Below are positions 61,795-64,000 of a DNA stretch of 64,000 bases, in pieces. Each line of letters starts with the position of its first letter. Position 1 is the stretch's first letter. A program made the position numbers and the translations under genes. The notes under the pieces are model-generated. The model had not been told where the DNA came from, did no database searches, and saw only the letters and a program-made list of their open reading frames with translations. This DNA is from Cyrtodaria siliqua (taxonomy: Eukaryota > Mollusca > Bivalvia > Adapedonta > Hiatellidae): assembly GCA_037043455.1 (NCBI GenBank), contig JAWPHD010011270.1:1-64000 (forward strand). The letters run 5' to 3'.

Positions 61795-62340
61795 ATGAAA
61801 ATGATCTTAAAGGACCAGCATCATGTCATGCTGATAAATTTAGAAAAAGTTCCATATCAGTATCCCTTACAGTTTCCAAGAAGTAGTCACTACAATTATT
61901 TTTTAAATCTATTTTTAACCTTGGCGGCCATCTTGAATTTCCGGCCGACCTGAAATAGAACATTCCTGTGAAGGTTCATGAAAATCCTTCAAATAGTTTC
62001 AGAGGAGTAGGCGCTACATGTTTTTACTATATAACTCTATGTAAACAAAGATGGCCGTTTGGAGCCATGTTTAATGTCGAATCCAATTGATTTTCGACAA
62101 GGACCAACATCATATCATGCTGATCATTTTAGAAAAAGTCCCATATCAATATCACTTATAGTTTTTAAGAAGTAGTCGTTACAATCTTGGTTTGTAAAAG
62201 TCTATTTTTAGATTTGGTGGCCATTTTGAATTTCACATCAACGTGACTTTCAGCTAGGATCAACTAGACATCGTGGGTAACGTTTCAGTAGTTGCAGAGG
62301 AGTGGTCGCTACAAAAAAAGTACAGACGGACAGACAAAAT
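61795..62340 (+). mobile_element. Pearl-like element, GATC-hairpin subfamily, fragment
   Basis: The core is in opposite orientation to 23428-25005 (GGCGGCCATCTTGAATTTCC, CATATCAATATCACTTATAG, GTAAACAAAGATGGCCG). It ends in GACGGACAGAC (62327-62337) where the microsatellite should start. The terminal palindrome is missing. Confidence 0.7.
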
Positions 62341-62343
62341 ATA

Positions 62344-62600
62344 AACTGTAAAACCGAAAATGTCATCTACAGCATTACATGTTCTCAGTGTAATGAATGT
62401 TAAATTGGACAAACAAACCTCGAGCTGAGGAAGAGAATGACTTTACACAGACAGCAAACATGAGTGGATGACCTTCGTCTACTTAAAGTGAAAAAACACT
62501 TTCATAAATGTTCAGGAGGAAAATTTAAAATATTTCCCATCTATCAAGTATTGTCTGAAACCCCATTTTCCGTGATGAAAAAGAACTGCACTTCATCAAA
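62344..62600 (+). pseudogene. Penelope-like element GIY-YIG endonuclease remnant
   Basis: One frame reads CKTENVIYSITCSQCNEC, a stop, IGQTNLELRKRMTLHRQQT, a stop, and LKVKKHFHKCSGGKFKIFPI. The VIYxITCxxC, (Y)IGQT, LHRQQ and HFxxC...FxIFP pattern is that of the C-terminal GIY-YIG domain found in Penelope-like retroelements. The Tyr codon of the YIG motif is itself the first stop (TAA), so the nuclease is dead. The right side is cut by the MITE at 62626. Confidence 0.6.
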
Positions 62601-62625
62601 ACACTTACAACTCTTAAAACATGAC

Positions 62626-63144
62626 TTAAAGGGACACTGTCCGTAAGTAAGCAGATATTGAGCATAACAAAATAACTGGCTGACTTTTATTCAGTGAAAT
62701 GTATACATGAAAACATGAGGATAGACCCTAAGAAGTATGTAGGAATACATTCGTGAGTTTGAAAAAAAAAAGTTTTAATTATTATATGTAAATAAAGTGG
62801 GACCCACAATATTTACCTTTTCCGCGATCACGTGACTTCCATTAGCGCATTATGTTATCACCACAGTATGTATTGCGAAATATGTATAGCCCGCTTAGCT
62901 CAGTTGGGAGCGTTGCCGACCCCTTTACGCTCACGCACACTATTATTACGGTGAGTGTAATTTTAGTTTGGGCTGTGAGTTCAAACGCACAAAGCGGATT
63001 TACTTTTTTTTGTACCGCGATTGAATTCCGTTAAACAATCTTGCTTTTAATTAGTAAATATTCAATAATGATTAGTGTGTAATGTTTGCGAACATAATTA
63101 GTGTGTGTTTTATAACCTTAAAGTTACGGACAGTGTCCCTTTAA
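62626..63144. mobile_element. TTAA-flanked MITE with tRNA-like unit, copy 2
   Basis: Same ends as 4929-5439 (AGGGACACTGTCCGTAA inverted, TTAA outside) and long identical stretches inside, such as GTGGGACCCACAATATTTAC. The tRNA-like unit at 62887-63012 keeps the A box (TAGCTCAGTTGGGAG), a B-box-like GAGTTCAAACGC and a T-run, although the segment between the boxes differs from copy 1. Confidence 0.8.
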
Positions 63145-63396
63145 CAAATATACTGTTCAAACAAGCGACTGCAGAAATATATTTACAGTCATAAATATTT
63201 AAATATATAATTATTATTATCACATAACATGCGGTATGAGAGTGTAATAACACCCTTCAGTATTTTCGATATTTCACTAGTGGTAAAATATAACGTTAAT
63301 GACGTCATGGACGTCACTGACGTTAAATGTAAGTTTTCTGACGTAATGTGACGTTATAAGTTATGTAATAAACAGAATCTCACATTCGTTTTCATT
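63145..63396. other. Unassigned spacer
   Basis: Contains several ACGTCA/TGACGT words (63299-63356). Nothing else is recognised. Confidence 0.3.
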
Positions 63397-64000
63397 AGCT
63401 CTACTGATCAGAGATCAGCAGAGCTTATGCCGTGGTGCGGCGTCTGTCTGTCCGTAAACTTTTATTTGTAGCGACAACTCCTCTGAAACTAGTGGATGGA
63501 TATTCATGAAACTTTACAGAAATGTTGCCAATAAAGTCTAGTTGATCCTAGCAAAAATTCATGTTGATGTGAAATCCAAGATGGCCGCCAAAGCTAAAAA
63601 TAGAGTTTTAAAATACAATTTGTAGCGACTACTTCTTGAAAACTATAAGTGATATTGATATGGGACTTTTTCTAAAATGATCAGCATGACATGATGTTGA
63701 TCCGTGTCAAAAATCGTTTTGATTCAACGTTAAACATGGCTGCCAGCGGCCATCTTTGTTTACAAAGAGTTATATAGTAAAAACTTGTAGCGACTACTCC
63801 TCTGAAACTACTTGACGGATTGTCATGAAACTTTACAGGAATGTTGCTCTTGATGTCTAATTGATCCTAGCAAAATTTCAGATCTGCCAGAAATTCAAGA
63901 TGGCCGTCACAGCTAAAAATAGATTTTTAAAAAATAAGTTTGTAGCGACTACTTCTTGAAAATTATAAGTGATATTGATATGGGACTTTTTCTAAAATGA
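63397..64000 (-). mobile_element. Pearl/HINE-like element, GATC-hairpin subfamily, cut by the window edge
   Basis: The hairpin AGCTCTACTGATC / GATCAGCAGAGCT, a very short microsatellite (GTCTGTCTGTCC) and core units nearly identical to 23428-25005. It runs past the end of the window. Confidence 0.75.

Overview
The window reads as repeat-rich, AT-rich nuclear DNA from an invertebrate animal, most likely a bivalve mollusc. This is inferred from three things: abundant elements built like the bivalve 'pearl'/HINE (non-autonomous Helentron) families, with a terminal hairpin, an (ACGG)n microsatellite and tandem core repeats of about 150-330 bp; tRNA-derived SINEs; and short, widely spaced exons with GT-AG introns. 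There is no operon structure, rRNA or CRISPR. Most long open frames in the window are chance frames inside repeats.

The best protein-coding signal is a spliced plus-strand gene spread over 22855-45095. It encodes a secreted-type protein with two Ly6/uPAR-like three-finger domains. Each domain is made of three exons with the same intron phases (1-0-0-1): 22855-22940, 27548-27619 and 30700-30802 for domain A, and 40583-40683, 41897-41959 and 42266-42407 for domain B. A short terminal exon with the stop codon (45091) and an AATAAA (45354) follow. The 5' end (start codon, signal peptide) was not found. A second gene, perhaps a paralogue, may start near 54146 with a signal-peptide exon at 60115-60178 and leave the window on the right. 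A competing set of three small exons (52245, 52816, 54109) overlaps its start.

Layout. 1-12.6 kb: SINE pieces, a duplicated-arm foldback, a TTAA-type MITE carrying a tRNA-like Pol III unit, a TA-type MITE, then a chain of four pearl-like elements (7595-12563). 12.6-22.8 kb: degenerate satellites, another pearl-like element (14890-16494), SINEs, a second MITE with a tRNA-like segment, and foldbacks. 22.8-45.4 kb: the three-finger gene, whose introns hold a MITE split by a pearl-like element (23359-25138), LINE remnants (29.0-30.0 kb), a complete pearl-like element (31161-33350), and a large inverted-terminus structure (34008-37780) with a 41-G run, satellites and two nested MITEs. 45.4-64 kb: inverted copies of a dispersed repeat, a mariner element with a doubly broken transposase (47706-49046), SINE pieces, the candidate second gene, more pearl-like elements, a Penelope-like GIY-YIG remnant (62344-62600) and a second tRNA-like MITE copy.

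All family assignments come from reading motifs by eye; no database search or alignment was run. Coordinates of diverged repeats are approximate (about +/-20 bp).
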